Positions 50,401 through 64,000 of a stretch of DNA of 64,000 nucleotides are shown here, piece after piece. Within the stretch, counting starts at the first letter, position 1, and each line of letters opens with the position of its first letter. A model generated the notes under the pieces. That model was not told where the DNA came from. It searched no databases and saw only the letters and a program-made list of their open reading frames with translations. The stretch is from Anagrus nilaparvatae. Its lineage: Eukaryota > Arthropoda > Insecta > Hymenoptera > Mymaridae. The stretch spans positions 14,526,001 to 14,590,000 of the forward strand of contig JAKSXM010000238.1 of the NCBI GenBank assembly GCA_022575985.1, in the 5' to 3' direction. Both the position numbers and the translations under genes were made by a program.

Positions 50401-53400
50401 ACTTTCAGAGTTTTAATTCTGTCCGTTTCTAATGTTTATTTATATTTCGATTTTAATCATGGAGATGGCCTGACCCCTTTTCCAATTAGAATAGAAAATT
50501 AGAATAGAAAAAGCGAGGACGTCTTCTTTTCGAGAAGGAGATTTAAGTGGGTTAGTTTTCCGAGGGAGAATAAGATTCGAGGGAAAACTTATAGGGCTAA
50601 TAAATTAAGGGAGGACTAAAGTGAGAAAAAATCTTGTTCCCTAGTTGTTAAAACATAATTAACAGGATACAGTAAATAGTTATCTATTTTTCCAGAAGAA
50701 AAGAAAATAAAATTTTTCAATTTATATACTAGAATTAATCTGCATAATATAAATTTAATATTATAACTGAAAAAGCTTCTACTTTATTTTCAATTTTCCA
50801 TAATCTTGTAATATTTGGCGAGTTATCAAGTGAAACGAACTATATTCCAAACTCTCGAAATAATATATATGCATATTTTCTTTACGCTCAAAAAAACAAA
50901 AAAATATGAAAAACTGGATCCTCGGAAGATTACAGCATTTAATTATCGTGAAAGATATTTGTTTTTTTTTCTTTTACGAAAATAAATTAAAATAAAAGTA
51001 GCTGATTGAATTTCTTAAAAAATATATTTATTTTATCGATATTTTCGGGCCTTGAGACACAATTTATTTCATCCTGAGATAGTTTAAAAGTCTACTGCCA
51101 ATAAAAACGTAAAATTCAATTAAAAATTGATAATTTTACGAGATTTCAAGCTTTTGTCTTAACCCTTTCGAACCTGAATTTTTTTATTAGCCATAAATAA
51201 GCCAAAAAAGTTCTGCAAAGGTTTTTTTTGCAAAAATATGAAACTTCATGCAAAAAACCTAAAAAAATTTCTTTTCATTTTTTGCATTTTACATATAACT
51301 GAAATAGAATTTTGAAACTAAACTTAAAATAAATGCCTCCATCGTATAGCCAGGGAAATTTCAGATTTTAAAAATTACTTAATTAAAAAATGTTTTTAGA
51401 AATGGTAAAAAATTTAATTTATTTCATTGGTGCGAATGCTCTTTTTCATCTTATGGTCCGAATACTATGCAAAATAGTAAGTTTTCTTATAAATGAACAG
51501 CAGTCTAGATGCAAGTAAGAAAAAGTTTACTTGCACATAAAATTTATGAAAAATAAAAATTTCAAAACAAGAGGCTAAAAAGAAGTTTTATAAAAAAAAT
51601 TTTTAAATTAGTTTAAGAGCTTGCAGAGCTCTAATAATGTAAATGATATAACATTAATGTAAAATTGTGTAATTCATTTAATTAATAAATGTACTTTCTC
51701 ATAAATAAAGCTGGAGTGATTAATTAAGTCACAAGCACTCGAGCTTGCATATTTCGTAAGAACGTCAGGTAAGGAACGAGTTGTATAAGATTGCCGTTTC
51801 TTGGGGACTGAGTTAAATAGAAATTTGTCAAATTTCGCACCGACGGAGCGAATAAATGTTACTGACCTTGATATATAAGACCTTATCTGTATGGACTTAC
51901 GCCTGTCTGTGCGGGTGTGTGTAGACTGAAGATTTCAAAGTAAAGAGAAGACAGTTTTCCGATCCTTTTTTTCTTTACGCTTCAACGAGCTTTGTTTATA
52001 CATTTCACTTTTGACGAAAACATATTTGTTTTTTCTAAAAAAACACAGACACCAAACACACAAATGCACTGCACATAATTTTTATTTTTCCATTAATCGA
52101 ATCACGAGAGATTGTTTGCTCACGACGAGTTTAAAATCCCATTCGAACAAATAAACCGAAAGATCAATCAAAAAAGCTCTTTCACCATCTATTACCCGCA
52201 ATTTGACTCGCACAACCGCGATTAAGTACACAAAAGTTGAATACACAAACACATTATCAGATACCTTGTTCTACCCAAAGAAGCTTTATCTTTGTACTTT
52301 AAATTATCTTTTAAAGAGTTTAATCTACGCTTTTTTTTATTTTTTGTCAATTAATTGCCTGCAGGCATTTAAAACTGTATTTCGATGAAATTTATATACT
52401 CGTATAAATCGTTTGATATTTAACTCGAAATAGAAATCGATTTTCTTTTTTTAAATATATTAAATTCGAATCACGTTTTTCTATAAAATACTTCACACCT
52501 TCAATTTATTTTTTCCTCCCAAGGAAAAAAAAATTATATTTTTTTTTTTATTTAAACAATTTTTATTTGAAAAGAAAAAGAATGATGGAGATATGATTTT
52601 ATTTTTGAAAGCTAAGGAAATGTCAACATTATATTTATCACACGTTCGCTTAAGCCCGCGTGCAACCTAATTTATATATCGTAAACACAATAATAAAACA
52701 AAAAAAAAAAAATTTTATAAACAGCACGTAATGAAATTGTCAGAGCTTTTGTGCTTGTTATTTTTTCTGCAAATACAACAAGTAAACAAATATTATATTA
52801 GCCTGAGGCCAGATAACGACAAAGAGCTTCTATTATATAAAATTTCAAAAAAATAATAGTTGGAAAAAAAAATTAAACAGTGGTTTTATTTTATTATGAT
52901 AAATAGAACCGGCACAGAGCACGAGCTTTTTAAAATTCGACGAACGAGAACGGCGCTCAGTAACGGTTAAACAGTTAACTCGCTGGCTTAGAATCAGCCC
53001 GGTAACTGAACTTGGTGCTTTTCCGTATACTATAGGAAAGGAAAAGCTCGTAGTAGATGGCGTGCGCACAGGGGATGATTATATTTTTTTGTTGATCCTG
53101 TTATAGGGAATATCTTTTATGTGTGACCATGAAAAGAGATGTCTCTATATTATTTTAAGGCGCGTGCGCTCACCACTAGCTGAGTTTAACTTAATTCTGT
53201 GGGATTTTTGTATTTTATTATTGCATCATTAAGGCTTCTTTTTTTAATTTTAATTTCGTTTACGATAAACCGCAGAAAAGGAGAAAAAAAAAGCTACGAG
53301 CTTAATGAATTGGTTTTTATATTTTAAGGAAGCTGATGTAAATATGCAAATTTCTTCGAGTCAAAAGAGATAATTAATTTTGAAGATCAGGAGCATGTGT

Positions 53401-56400
53401 TGCCGGATCTTTTTTCCCTAATATATGTAAAGTATCTTTTAATTTAATAAATTTTTTCTATACAAAATATCTAGATAAAATTTAATTTGCATTTCGAGCG
53501 TATAATATCTACCGATATTATTCAATATAAAATCAATCCTGTTTATGTTTGAAAAAAAGTAATTTTTTAAAATTACGCTTTTTTTTCTCTACTTCATTTG
53601 CATTTTTTTTTTTGCACTACGATATTAATTTTGTAAATGATTTATATTTTATATTTTATCGCTCTCAAATAAATTAATTTTCAGATAAATTTTAATTGCA
53701 AATGCATTTTATTCTTTTTTAAAACAAATTTAAAAGAGGAAAAATGAACTTCAAAATTATAAATTTTCCATTTGGTGGAAAAAATAAAAGCCTCTTGATA
53801 AGTACGTCCTATAGAATGTCCTACGTATGAAGGAGGTTATCATCAATAAAAGAGATCTCTTAAGCTGTTACAGATCAAACACTCGATTCCTTATATTTTA
53901 CGACATCACCTATGGAGAGAAAATTATTTATATTTTTATTTACTTTCGCTTTGTTCCCAAGTGACAGCCTAATATATAAAGCTTCGAAATATTTGTAATT
54001 GATTTTATGAAAGCTTTTGAATTATAAAATCAGCTAGGAAATCTAATCTTTAGACGCTGAAAATTAAAATCAGGGTTGAAACATAAGATTCCTGTTAAAT
54101 CGCATACTTAATAAATTACAGATCAAATAAAACTATACGCCTTAATTCAGAGTCTACTCGAAGGAGTTTTAATGAGAAAATAAACACCGATCATTTCTAA
54201 ACTTATCGTTACTTATCAAGGAGTTTATTCAATTTGCTAATGTGTTCACTTAATCACTTAAGCCGCCACATTAAGATAAACATTGTACTTCGGTGTTCAA
54301 ATTTGAACTGCAAGCGTTATAAAACTAAAAATTTATTAATTAAAACGAAAAGAGTTGGATGTATTTTTTAACGGAAAATGAAAAACTGCTCGATTCCCAA
54401 TAGAGTCCAGAATAGTCTAAGAGAAGCTTTCTCCCCTACGCACCTGTCAGACGGAGTCAGTTTATAATTTACGAGCTTGAGCGATTCCATATTTCCATAC
54501 GTAGAAATTTTTAATCCCAAACCGAGAAATGCCTCCTTGGATTTCTCCTGCTCTCTGCGGGGTAGCTTGACAATTTTTCACGTCTCTCGATATACTTATT
54601 ATTTATTTTATATATTTCATGCTCCTGCTGTATATGCGGGCGCGGGACTTACCTTTTTATTATTATTATGCTCTAATAAATAAAAAGAAAAATGCCAAAA
54701 CATATTTTCCAAGTAAATGACTTTCCTTTTTTTTTTTCCTTTATCTATTACCAGTGATTTATCAAAACAGTTTCATTTATTTTTCTTACATAAAAAATAC
54801 GAAACATTTTTATTTTATTATAGTCAATAAATTTTAATATTTCGGAATAACAGAAAAAAAGCTCTCCGTGTAAGAAAACATGCTTCTGACGTTGGAGAGA
54901 AATCAGTTCTAAAAATTATTGTGGCATATCTCTTTATTTCGAAGACAATGAAGGAGAAAAAATAATTACTACCAAACAGGACATTATTTCCGATTCACAC
55001 GATAATGAATTTTTTAACGTCAGATTTTCTCGTAATTTATGACCCAATTTCGTACTCGATACTCGGTAATTCAAAACAGAAGAATTATTGGTTCAGATAT
55101 TATGATTGATTAGATAAATAAGCATCGTGAATTTTAATTAAAGAAAATGCACATAAATTAAAAAAAAATTTTGAAAAAAAAATTTAAATAGCTGACCAGT
55201 GAGTAAGAGATCAAAAAGTAAATTTAGCAGATAGAGAGAGAGCTGAGGCTAGAGTGAGTTTTATCACCAAAAATGTATTTCACTGTCACGCAGCTTCCTT
55301 TTTTGAGGTCGGAAATGTACACGTGTAATATATGGTGCTAGAACAAATTCAAGTAAACAGCATTTCGCGTGATTTACTATCGGTCATTCTCTCGGCAAAA
55401 AGTCCAAAGTCCAAAGCTTTTGAATAGCTTTTTTAAAAAATATAAAAAAAACATCAATTTATTCTATGATCGATATCTAGAAAATTAAACTCCAAAGAGA
55501 ATAAAGAGCTCGCAAATGAATTTATTCATTGAATAAATGTGCACTTTATATAGGAAAGCAAATTTTAGTTGTATGTATAAACCATTTCGTCGAGGAGCTA
55601 ACGCTATAACGCTATAAACCTATAAATGTATATTGATACAGATAGGGAAATGGCTTCCGTGTGCATTTATACTCAAACTCAAATAGTAATTGAATATAGA
55701 CCGTCGATGGTTCGTTTGTGTCTTGTTAGATCAGTTTGGTATTTTCGGTACGCCGCATACTTTGTACATTAGTTTCCATCTCTCTCTTCCATTTTATTTC
55801 ACTGGAGAGATTTGCGGGGGATAATCTTTTCAACGACCTAAATTATACGCCAGTAGCACTTTTCGCGCTCTGCTTAAAACCAAAGCTCGAATTTGAATTT
55901 AAATCCTACGCAATCCTCTGACTCTGATATAATCAAAGCGTGGTATCGTGTCGTTATATCAATAGCTATTATTTTTTCTATTGAGTAAACTGAAAATCCT
56001 TGACCTTAGATTTAAAATCTTTTCCAAGTAGCAAATGCAATTATTTTGCATAATATTAAAACTAAATTAATTGAAATACACTGCAGAAAATCTAATTCAA
56101 TATACAAAGCTTTGTTATTAAAATTTAATTAATATATTCTAAAAAAGTTCGTAAGTAATTTATAGGAAAGAAATGTTGCTGCATAAAATATTCAAGATGA
56201 AAGAAGAATCTGAAAAAAAATTGCTTTTTCGATTTATTTAAAATTTAACATGTAACATTTTAGCTTTTAAATTATATAGGAAGAAGGTATAAGACGGTTA
56301 AACCCCCATAAATTACCAGTAGTGTCAACTACACAATTTAATAGAACAGAGGACCAAAATTTCTCGCTTTAATATTTTATTATTATATCTTTTTAAGGTT

Positions 56401-59400
56401 AAATTATTTATTTAAAAAAAAAAAGAAAATGAAAATCACGCAAACTAGCGTGTTTACACTTTTCGAATTTTATTCTTTGAGGAAACAATAGAAGCGACGG
56501 GAGTTTTCCTTTATTAAAGCAGAGTGTTCGATATTTTCTACTTTGACAGCGAATATGAAATATACGACTCGTTTGGAAAATTACGATAATCACGATAGGA
56601 AACACATCCTATCTGGCGCATACATGCAGAATGAATTTGACGGCCAGTCAGGAATAAATACCCTTTTTACCCCTTAGCCTATTATCCGATTGAAGGGATA
56701 GTTTATACCGCACTCTATACTGCCTGTACACAATCGATTACATAAGTTATAGCTTATGGATACAGAATATATGAAAAGAACTCGTGATCAATGAATACCC
56801 AAAGCTACGATATATGCATAACTAATACCTACATTTACAAAGCCTCGGGCCACATCGGTAATAATATATGTTCTATACCCTTTTTTCACCGATACCTAAA
56901 AATACATGCATTTTTTAAACTTTTGAATTATATCTGAGTTACTTCTGTCCTGACCAAAGCTCTTGGAAATTTTACTGCTTATTTTTCAAAAAATTTATGT
57001 CTTTACAGTTAAATAGTTAATAAGTATCCACCGTGGAATTTCTAGGTTAAATGTCTGGGCGCCAAAGTAAATTACATTTTGCAACTTCTTTTGCCTCTGA
57101 AAACGTTAATATCGGGATGTTTTATCCATAGAGGATTAATCAGCTAATTATTGTGACATGGAAATAATCTTTTGATAACACAAAAAAAAATTTATTAGCT
57201 TGAAATATTTAATAAAAATAAATGTTTTATATTAAGCTCTATTTTTTTTCTCGCACGTTCAGGTTCTTTGACTAAAAAATCATTCAACCTCTAAACCTAA
57301 TGGATTTTTCATTATACTATGGATCTATTTTTTATGCATTTTTTTCATCATATGTATGACTTTGATATGCTCCATAACTGCAATTAATCCGCGCACTATA
57401 CGAAAAAAAAACTAGAGAACTCGATACAATTCTATATGAGATGACGGCATTATTAGCTTAGTTTTTTTTTTTTTTGCTTTTTTTGCTTGCTTTTTTGTCT
57501 TTGATGTGAATGAATATTCACGATGAGGATATTTGCAGTTGAAAAGTAATTTGAGCTATTGAACGCATAGCAATTATTATGCTTCAGCTCGACATTGTGT
57601 CAGCCGATATTTCTCTCTTTATTAGTTTATGAGAATGATTTTCTCCTGGTACACAATAAATTGTTTTTTAAACTCAGAGTGTTATTAAATTTTTTTTCCC
57701 AAAAAACAATTTATATTAAAAAGCTTTTCATCCACCAAAACATTTTCTACGAGAATCAACAATTTCCAGAAATGCGAAATGAAATTTGATGTACGAGACA
57801 TGTATATTTGAAAATAAGCTTTAAAAGAAAAAAGAAAAAAGAAAAAAGTGCATATCCCGAAGAAATAACATTTTCATAGCTCTGTCGGAATGAGATTTCC
57901 TTTTGTTTCCAAAAGTTATATTATAAAATCCAGTGTTCCGATTCTGTGCGTGCCTGACTATACATTGAGTCAATCTCCTTATATCCCTTTTCCAGAAAAA
58001 GAACTGCGCCAATAGTCGGCCAAAAAAATAAGCATGCTTCTCGATAGATCAACTTTAGTAAAGCTTCTTCCTGGAATATCTTAAGGTGCACACGGCAGTC
58101 TGTATCTACGATATTTTATTTTTTTATTTTTGCTTATATCAGCTCGAGTTTTTCATTTCCTTCAGCGTGGAAAAAGAGAAATTGTGACTAGCGCGTGCTA
58201 TGAAAATCTATGTGCAGCAAAAATTTCAAAGGATCATTTTTATAAATTGTTTGTGCAACCTATAATATATTGACTATATTACTGCAAAAGATACTAGTCG
58301 ATATATTTTTATTTATGTTTGAAAAAAAAATATTTTTTTCGCAACATAATCTTGTTCCTCGGTACTCTTTTACCCACAGAAATATGCCCAACAAATTTAC
58401 AGTTAAATAAATAAAAATTAACGACAGATGACACAACATAAAAAAAATATAAAAATGCTCTATGACATTTCAGAAACTAAACCCCTTCAAGTTTTTAAAC
58501 GTTAAATCGCTGGACTCACTTGGAGTCGAATAAAATTTTTTTTAATTAAAATCTTTTCCACTCATAGAATATCATTTCGTTTTTTTTACGCATCGCATTT
58601 TCCACGTAACTCGCTGTCACCACTTGAATCTGTCCATCAATCCTCCTGCTGACGTATACTTGACTTTTGCACGATACACACATATACACGTATAATAAAC
58701 TAGCTAGAAATGTGGAAGTAACTGAAATTAAACGCTGCATAAAAGAAAGTGGTACGGTTCCTGAATTCAAGAATCCTATCTATAGAATTTTGTCCAAGTA
58801 AGTTAGCTAATGCGTTAAAACAAGAGGAGAGAACTCAATGTTCCTGACACCTAACTGCTTGAAATTGTATATATATATAGAAAGCGCACCGCATTGCGGC
58901 ATTGTCTATTGTCTTGTTTGCACAGTATATATCTATCTAGTGTTAGTTTATATAGCTGCTTCAAAATTGCCGCAATATTTGAGCTACTCCGAAAGCTAAT
59001 AATATTTACGATTTCAAAAACAACGGCGAACAAGCTTACTTATTGCCTACTTTTTTAACAGAGAATCCACTTTTCCAAACAATTTCTAAATATTGGATTG
59101 TGGAAAAATAAAAGAGAAAATTAAAGTACTATTTACATATTGCTTTTTTATGAGAATGCCAAAAATTTATTTTAAAATAATACATAATTCTGTGCATTAT
59201 TATTCTCTTTTAAAAGAGATTTCGATGCAGCTGTATTTTAAGAAAGAATGCTTTTAAAAAATATTTATTATACACAATAACATCTCAAAGACTGCTGGTA
59301 AAAGATATTGAAAGTAGCAAAGAGATCTTCAAGATGTAAAAGGAATCATTTTCAAACAAAAAAGAAACTCTACTTACCTTAAATATTTTCTATCCTTCTT

Positions 59401-62400
59401 ATAATTTTCAAATATTTTAAACGATACTGTACCATATTGCGCATAGTATTCTATCGGAATTCCAGCTTTGCATGTCTACCCTCAAATCCTTTACTTTTCC
59501 TGTTACTTCATATTGGGACCATTTTACGGAGTATTGCTTTTGATTACCGTAATTAGATTGGGTAATGTTGCGAAAAAACCCCTAAAATAATTCACTACTT
59601 TCAGGGCGATTCAAATTTTGCATGCACGCCACCTCAAAAGAGCACGCAGCAAGCCAAATCTTGTCGTTTTTTGGAAAATATTTATCAAAAACCCCAAAAA
59701 CAACCCCACAAACAAAGTGTTTTTTACTAAATTATGGTCTGAATTTTGATTTCCGACATAGAAGAGAAAAAATGCGTGATTAGTCACCCTAAAAAGGTAT
59801 AGTAGATTATACCTTTTGCCAAACTTACTATGGCTACATAAAATATTCGAAGATTGTGATAAATAACTAGAAAAATGGTAAAATACTGAATGCAAGACGG
59901 TAGTTAATGCAATTTTTAGTTAAATAAATTTTTTTATTATTTAATTGCTTTTTTAAAGAAATAAAAAATAAGATTTATTACATCAAGTACAAATATAATT
60001 TTCGAGTGCTTTTTTTTTTTGCAAGCGATGATAAACTTAATTTTATCTCATTTTATAGAAATAAATATATATTTTTTTATAATGGACTTCTTTTGATGTT
60101 TTTCTGTAAAATGTGAATTTTAGATAAGTTATCGTAAAGCATTGCTAAAGCGAACTTTAATGCTTTTTTTTTAAATATTATAATACGTAGAGCACGGTGT
60201 GTGTGCAAGCTTCTGTGCAAAACAAGAATAAAATAAGCATAAACATTTTTTATTTCATTTTTTTAGTAGTTATAGAACATAATTATCTTATACGATATAA
60301 ATATTAACTTGTTGAGATTTTAAGTAGGTCTTGAATTCGCATTCGCATTTGTCCGCGAAATAAATTCTAAAGATAAAAAGGAATAATTGCTACAAGTACA
60401 TAATGCAGCCTTAGTCTTATGGAACTCAATTTTTCCCAACTGGATGCTACTATAATACAGAAAGTCTGTACTGTCAGATGAAGAAGAAATATAATAAAAA
60501 AAAAATTACTTTTCTTTTCTTCGTTTCTTTTTTTTTTTTTTCTTTTTTTCGTACATTTATAAAAACTATACAACTAAACTTCTCATCCTTTCCTTTTCCG
60601 TTTTTCTATACTATACCACGGCTATCCTGCACGTTTCTCGTTTTTCTAACTGCTCTATGCGGTGTTGGTATTTATGACCTCCAGAGGAAACCGCTAGGGC
60701 AGTAAAGCTGTTCATCGTTTGGTTTTTAAAAAGAACTCTTGAATTTTATTTTTCCTCTCTTCGTCTATTTTTAAGAAAATTTATAATTTATACGAAAAAA
60801 TTCAAAATATTTTAATTTAGGTATTGTTAGCGATGCTCGTTATTGGAATCTAGACAAAAAGATACTGGGACAATAACTCAAGGAAGGAATTTCCTCGGGT
60901 CCGATATTTCTCCTCGTTGGTTGTTTTGCATATCTCTAATTGCACTTTCATTAAATGCCAGAAGTATACTTCTCTCGACTAGAGAGAGATAGAGGATCTT
61001 TTAATGAATACGCCAGTGTATTATTCGATTTATAACTGAAGATGTTATTCTCCATAACTCATAACGAGTTTCGTGAGTCCACTTCTGATCAAAGTTTTTG
61101 CGAATATCGTATTTCATATATTGAATTCTCTCTTGATGAATTTCCTACTTGCAATTGTTTTGCAACCGATGTAATCATACCTGAATGCACAATTACTCTT
61201 TGTACTTTTCTTTTTCGGAAAATAGATTACATTGCATTGTTTTGAACAATTAATTTTTTATTTGATTATGTTATTATTTTAAATTTTAAAAGATCCGAAA
61301 TTTAAAAAAAAAATTTTAATTTTTATATTTTAAAAATAATGGTAGCATCCAATGTAATCAAAATTAAACTAACACAACCTGCTCTTCATTAAAATGTCGA
61401 CTCGTTTGTTTTGTAAACTCAATTTGTCATCGAATACATTTTTAATTTCAATCATAATATTTAGTCATTTCGCAGGCTTGAATTACAATGAAAAAAAAAA
61501 TAATAAAAATTTTTTCCGATAATAGGTCAAAATACGTGTATATAAAGAATATAATGTAGCAAATTTTTGTTTATTTTGCAGCTTGTAATTAAAATGATTT
61601 TAAAATTAAATAAAACGAATGATTCGATTGAAATAAATATAGTGGATATTCAATTTAAAATAGAATTTATTTTGTTAACCTAAGTATTAACAAATAAATC
61701 GTATTACGTATTAAATTTAACGGATAATTTATAAAATTATATTTGCACGAAATAATTCAAATTTTAAAATAGACTCGTGTAGGTGTAGGAAAAAAAATTT
61801 TCATGTGTAAAAAATAAAGTGATGCTTGACAAAGTCTGACTGGTAACATATATACTTGAGACGGTCCTCGTATTCGTACTTTTATTTTAAACAAATTTTT
61901 TCTTTTTTCAAAAAATAAAAATATAATGAAAATGCTATTTGGTCATTGTTTGTACAAATGCCAATATAATAGCAAATGAATCCTGGTGAATTTCAATACA
62001 CGCTTCACTTGGTTCAACTTTCATTAAAAACGATTGATTGGACGCAGTTTTTTGATAAAAGTTATATATTTCATTTTACGAAATACTTTTTCTATTTTAC
62101 GGATTCAATTAATAAAAACTTTTTTTTTTTAATTGTTTTCAGGTGTTATTTTTATCATAAGGTTCCGAACTTCGTACATAGAAAAAAAATAGAAGGCCTG
62201 AGGCTTTGTTGCCAATGGATGTATGATTGGCCATTGGCTGATTCTATTTTACACTGCCAATATTATTTCGGCACCTGATTAAATATTTCTAAAGTTTTTA
62301 AATGAATATTATTTGACAATCATTTATTAATATATCATTTCCTTATAATTGTACCGTATGTTTCAGATCAACTAGTTTCTGTGTAACCAATCATATTTAT

Positions 62401-62480
62401 AACTAGATTATTTGTCTCTCTCTCTTACTCATTATTTTATATCACTTGTTTTAAATGTCTTGTAGATTTCAAATTCTTCT
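47445..62480. other. 15-kb stretch without recognisable genes
   Basis: Short open frames occur on both strands, but none has a domain or good codon composition. Less AT-rich islands are at about 48490-48720 (which includes GACCGGAGG and GTTCCGGTC that can pair), 52900-53200, 54420-54660, 55580-55940 and 56630-56880. These may be regulatory or untranslated exon sequence, perhaps within a long intron of a gene whose exons lie outside the window. No tRNA, rRNA or CRISPR-like array was seen. Confidence 0.45.
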
Positions 62481-62484
62481 AATA

Positions 62485-63944
62485 CTCCAGTCAAAATACG
62501 GGGGGGGGGGGGGTTGTATTTTTACTGGCGAACATGAGATTTTCTTTACAATATGTTTTTTGGGTCGCTGAACACGAAAATTGGGGTCATTTCGTAAAGA
62601 AATGGGGGCTTCACCCCTAAATTTGCAAAAAACTACCCCAAAATGGGGTGTTTTTTACATAGTTGCACTTTGAGCGCTCAGATTTGCACCATATGGGTTT
62701 TTTGGGTCGCTGATCAAGAATTTCGACTTCTTTTTCATAAATAATTAATATTTCACCCCTAAATTAGCTAAAATTACCCCCCAAAAGGGGGTGATTTTGC
62801 TACTTTCGCACTTTGAGCAACCAGGATATGTCCATATAGGTTTTTTGAGTCGCTAATTAAGAATATCGACTTATTTTTCATAAACAATTAAAATTTCACC
62901 CCTAGATTGGCTAAAATTACCCCCTAAAAGGGGGTTTTTTTGCTATTTGGGCACTTTGAGCAACCAGGATATGTCCATATAGGTTTTTCAGGTCGCTAAT
63001 CAAGAATTTCGAGTTATTTTTCATAAAAATTCAATATTTCAACCTTAGTTTAGCTAAAACTACCCCTTAAAAGGGTGTTTTTGCTATTTTCACACTTTTA
63101 GCATCCCGATTATGTCCATTCAGGTCCCTGGGCCGCTGATCAATAAAAATTTGTTATTTTTTTTAATAAAAAATTAATACTTACCTGAAAAATAAATTAT
63201 TATAGTGAAAGTAAAAATGAATAATTTAAACTTAATATTTTTTTTTTATAATGCATGCTCAAGAAATACTTAAGAAAAATAAGTCGAAATTCTTGATTAG
63301 CGACGGAAAAAACCTATATGGACATATACTGGATGCTCAAAGTGAACAATTAGCAAAAACACCCCTATTAGGGGTAGTTTTAGCTATTTTAAGGTAGAAA
63401 TATTGAATATTTATGAAAAATAAGTCGAAATTCTTAATTAGCGACCCGAAAAACCTATATGGACATATCCTGGTTGCTCAAAGTGCCCAAATAGCAAAAA
63501 CACCCCTTTAAGGGGTATTTTTAGCTAATTTAAGGGTAAAATATTGAATATTTATGAAAAATAAGTCGAAATTCTTGATTAGCGACCTAAAAAACCTATG
63601 TGGACATATTCTGGTTGCTTAAAGTGCGAAAATAGCAAAATTACCCCCTTTTCGGGGGTATTTTTAGCCAATTTAGGGGTGAAATTTTAATTATTTAAGA
63701 AAAAGAAGTCGAAATTCTTGATCAGCAACCCAAAAAACCCGTATGGTGCGAATCTGAGCGCTCAAAGTGCAACTATGTAAAAAACACCCCATTTTGGGGT
63801 AGTTTTTTGCAAATTTAGGGGTGAAGCCCCCATTTCTTTACGAAAGGACCCCGATTTTCGTGTTCAGCGACCCAAAAAACATGTAGTAAAGCAAATCTCA
63901 TGTTCGCCAGTAAAAATACAACCAAACCCGTATTTTGACTGGAG
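62485..63944. mobile_element. 1.46-kb foldback element (TA target, CTCCAGTC ends)
   Basis: It starts CTCCAGTCAAAATACGG and ends CCGTATTTTGACTGGAG, with TA at 62483-62484 and 63945-63946. The two arms pair along nearly their whole length, leaving an unpaired centre at about 63170-63260. Each arm holds four units: left anchors GTCGCT at 62706, 62849, 62992 and 63132, right anchors GTCGAA at 63283, 63424, 63565 and 63708 (spacing 140-143). Units contain small hairpins such as ACCCCCCAAAAGGGGGT and versions of TTTTTTGGGTCGCTGATCA. A run of 14 G lies at 62500-62513. No transposase is encoded. Confidence 0.88.
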
Positions 63945-63946
63945 TA

Positions 63947-64000
63947 TAAAGCGTTCATGTGATTTCCTTTTTTATTATATATATATGTGTATTGGAATGA
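63947..64000. other. Window edge with short (TA)n/(TG)n run
   Basis: TTATATATATATATGTGT near 63975-63992; nothing else can be said. Confidence 0.5.

Overview
The window is very AT-rich animal DNA with spliced genes, long intergenic or intronic stretches, DNA-transposon derivatives, a BEL/Pao integrase relic and satellite arrays. It looks like an arthropod, most likely an insect. The kinase starts with the MGNNAT N-terminus typical of insect PKA catalytic subunits. A hymenopteran such as a parasitoid wasp would fit, but that is a guess from composition and repeat style; no marker gene here proves it.

Only two genes can be supported. (1) 36341-37399 (+) is an intact single-exon coding sequence for a cAMP-dependent protein kinase catalytic subunit of 352 residues. 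It is preceded by a probable 5'UTR exon and a short intron. All catalytic residues are present, but several normally invariant surface residues are replaced, so it is probably a divergent paralogue. (2) 40639-41697 (-) is a four-exon gene for a 136-residue coiled-coil protein of unknown function, which I assembled from splice sites and reading phase. The two genes converge.

The rest is mobile or repetitive DNA plus featureless AT-rich sequence. 3577-4355 is a putative repeat element. 7217-11176 is a composite: a retroelement tail, a lone satellite monomer, a near-perfect 2-kb palindrome (8112-10086) and a dead BEL/Pao integrase. It is followed by a truncated LINE tail and a fragment of a terminal-inverted-repeat (TIR) element. 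13738-16324 is a TA-flanked MITE split by a piggyBac-like (TTAA) foldback element. 20632-23262 is an array of a 312-bp satellite. 30050-31993 is a second MITE split by a 1.3-kb foldback element. 42146-43691 is a 50-bp minisatellite with no length variation in its 30 periods. 44570-45125 resembles the 5' end of a decayed LTR retroelement. 46993-47438 is an intact copy of the same MITE. 47445-62480 is a 15-kb stretch without recognisable genes. 62485-63944 is a fourth foldback element.

The main unifying observation is a set of long foldback elements with different termini (TTAA+CCC, TA+GTCAAGG, TA+CTCCAGTC). Their arms are built of internal tandem units, and most carry versions of one degenerate motif (TTTTGGGTCGCT followed by GATTCTGAAGTC). 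If transcribed, their arms would form long hairpin RNAs. All functional statements about them are inference.
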